From: Planctomycetota bacterium
Lineage (GTDB): Bacteria; Planctomycetota; Planctomycetia; Pirellulales; Pirellulaceae
Length of the DNA: 16,174 bases
Reading direction: 5' to 3'
Assembly (NCBI GenBank): GCA_023430365.1
Contig: JAEZAS010000121.1
Coordinates: 1-16,174 of the forward strand
Part shown: positions 14,851 to 16,174 of the stretch, piece after piece
How positions within the stretch are numbered: position 1 is the first letter of the stretch
Layout: each line of letters begins with the position of its first letter
Translations under genes and position numbers: made by a program
The notes under the pieces: generated by a model
The model's input: only the letters and a program-made list of their open reading frames with translations
The model's database searches: none
Told to the model about the DNA's origin: nothing

Positions 14851-16152
14851 CTAGCCTCGCGCGAGCGGACCAGCAACCTTGGCATATTCCGGGAGCGTTT
14901 CGGTCAGGATCTGGTGCAGCGCGGCTCGTTCTTCGGCTGGCAGATGCGAACCCTCCGCCGATCCAGTGAGTGCCGCCGCCAAGTCGCTGAGAACACGCAG
15001 GCGCAGCGGCTCCGCGAGGCCCGTGAACGTCGGCGAATAGATCATGTAGCTGCAGCGATAGCGCAGCAGCCGAGTTTTGCCATCGAGGTCACGCAGCGAT
15101 CGGCTGGCTGAATCGCGTTTCGCCGGCGAAGCGAAATCGGCCGCCAGCGGCGACTCTCCGGCCATTCCGGGCGATAGCGGCGCCTCGTCCGCGAACAGCA
15201 GGTAGCGAACCAGCGGCTGAGACAGTTCCGCGAGGGCTTCGTCGCCGACGTCCCCCACGGCGGCTAACTCGCGATAGCGATAGCCAGCCTGCAAGGCGCG
15301 ATTCACGAAGCCGGCCTGATGTTCGTGCAGCAACTGCGCGAGCAGGTCGCTCGTCGGCAACGGATAGCGCGAGAGATCAAAACGCTCACCCGGAGGATTG
15401 GGGAGTTCTTTCGCTTCGCCGTTCTTGCGCTGGATGAGCAGGTTGCCCCAATGCTTGGTCAGGGCTGGGCCAGTTCCCGTCAGATGCCAGCCGCCAAAGC
15501 GGTCCGCCAGGGGTACGGAGTGTCCCGATTTTTCGCGGCGGAAGGCCCGCTCACCGCCGCCGGTCATGCCGGGAATGACCGATTCGATCACCAGCCCGGG
15601 GACATTGTCCATGTGACGCGGAGCGTGGCAGTTCATGCAGTCCGAGGTCCGGCGCACGTTCGGTTGTTGGCCCGGTCGCAGCCGATCGAACAGGTAGAAG
15701 ACGCCCCCCAGCGTTGGGTCGAGCGAAACGACTTCAATGCGCCCACCCGGCACGAAGCCGACGTACGTGTCGTCGTTGAAGTAGAGCGCTCGTGGATTGC
15801 GCGGGGAGATGAGCCCCTTCTGCAGGCTCGTCGCCGTATAGACCAGCATCTGCGAGCTGACCGGGACTTCGAGTTCTTTCAGCAGGCTGATGAGCATGGC
15901 CTGCTCGCTGCTGGTATCGAGCTGGACTTCCCCCGCCTCCAGGCTGGCGACGTAGCGGGAAAAACGATCGTCGACCGGGCGCGTGTCGTACTCGTGCAGC
16001 GGATTGAAGATGCCCGGACGAGGTTCAGCCGCCTGAATGGCGCTGGGAGAAAACTTGCCGCTGGAAAAAGGTCCGGCCGCGAGCAGACCGAACAGGACTG
16101 CGACTGCGGCCGGAGCAATCGACGACCAGGATGGCCGCGCCAAAAAATTCAT
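14851..16152 (-). CDS. Secreted one-haem c-type protein of unknown function
   Basis: With the start at 16152 this is a 433-residue protein. Residues 1-43 form a signal sequence or anchor (LARPSWSSIAPAAVAVLFGL, then SAIQAAEP). A single c-type haem site C172-M-N-C175-H176 follows QPNVRRTSD. After it come NVPGLVIESVIPGMTGGGERA and DRFGGWHLTG, with His and Met residues that could be the distal ligand. No cytochrome c fold motif (such as PxL...M) is obvious, so the fold is not assigned. The protein is probably periplasmic and redox active. I have seen similar sequences in planctomycetes without a function. The ATG at 16152 is chosen because AGGAGG is nine bases ahead; the in-frame GTG at 16158 leaves only three. 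Confidence 0.85.
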   Translation of the reverse strand: MNFLARPSWSSIAPAAVAVLFGLLAAGPFSSGKFSPSAIQAAEPRPGIFNPLHEYDTRPVDDRFSRYVASLEAGEVQLDTSSEQAMLISLLKELEVPVSSQMLVYTATSLQKGLISPRNPRALYFNDDTYVGFVPGGRIEVVSLDPTLGGVFYLFDRLRPGQQPNVRRTSDCMNCHAPRHMDNVPGLVIESVIPGMTGGGERAFRREKSGHSVPLADRFGGWHLTGTGPALTKHWGNLLIQRKNGEAKELPNPPGERFDLSRYPLPTSDLLAQLLHEHQAGFVNRALQAGYRYRELAAVGDVGDEALAELSQPLVRYLLFADEAPLSPGMAGESPLAADFASPAKRDSASRSLRDLDGKTRLLRYRCSYMIYSPTFTGLAEPLRLRVLSDLAAALTGSAEGSHLPAEERAALHQILTETLPEYAKVAGPLARG

Positions 16153-16161
16153 CCGCACGCG

Positions 16162-16167
16162 CCTCCT
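16162..16167 (-). promoter_or_regulatory. Ribosome binding site of the one-haem protein gene
   Basis: A perfect AGGAGG on the minus strand lies nine bases before the ATG at 16152. It selects that start over the GTG six bases upstream. Confidence 0.75.
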
Positions 16168-16174
16168 GTGAGCG

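Noticed and set aside
13949..14854. Plus-strand open frame of 301 codons opposite the RraB-like and small basic protein genes
   Set aside because: It runs antisense to a recognised RraB-type sequence, has no family character and lacks a ribosome site.

Overview
The window is GC-rich, gene-dense bacterial DNA that reads like a planctomycete, probably a Pirellulales-type genome. This is an inference from protein character and not from a marker gene. The signs are a membrane protein starting MWCKHC with a zinc ribbon, a Rieske gene followed by a cytochrome b fused to several c-type haem domains, secreted Gly/Tyr/Trp-rich and His-rich proteins, a secreted one-haem protein, and generally weak Shine-Dalgarno sites. 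No rRNA, tRNA, CRISPR array, transposase or phage gene was seen.

Left part (1-3640): the 3' end of an unidentified plus-strand gene, then a secreted protein with a PAYG-repeat region and TPR-like helices. A dense inverted repeat separates it from a minus-strand zinc-ribbon membrane protein. Divergent from that is a plus-strand zinc alcohol dehydrogenase of the cinnamyl-alcohol/YahK type.

Centre (3714-11468): a long minus-strand run. In transcription order it holds LarB (nickel-pincer cofactor synthesis), NnrD (NAD(P)HX repair), RibF (FMN/FAD synthesis), a DHH-family NrnA-like phosphoesterase, a Rieske protein and a 957-residue cytochrome b-tetrahaem fusion. The last two overlap by ATGA and should form a bc-type quinol-oxidising complex in which a covalently attached multihaem tail replaces cytochrome c1. 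The tail consists of two copies of a two-domain module (A1-B1-A2-B2), and the second haem site is CX3CH rather than CX2CH. The four genes upstream all handle adenylylated or nucleotide-like compounds (NaAD, NAD(P)HX, FAD, nanoRNA/pAp), but they are separated by gaps and a structured repeat, so one operon is not shown.

Right part (11469-16174): a 339-base gene-free stretch with a hairpin, a small secreted His-rich helical protein (+), a secreted nitrilase-superfamily amidohydrolase with a large extra N-terminal region (-), a small basic protein (-), an RraB-family protein (-) and a secreted one-haem (CMNCH) protein of unknown function (-).

The strongest candidate for something unusual is the fused cytochrome b with its duplicated c-haem module and CX3CH site. 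Next come the structured repeats at 1388-1456 and 10529-10629.
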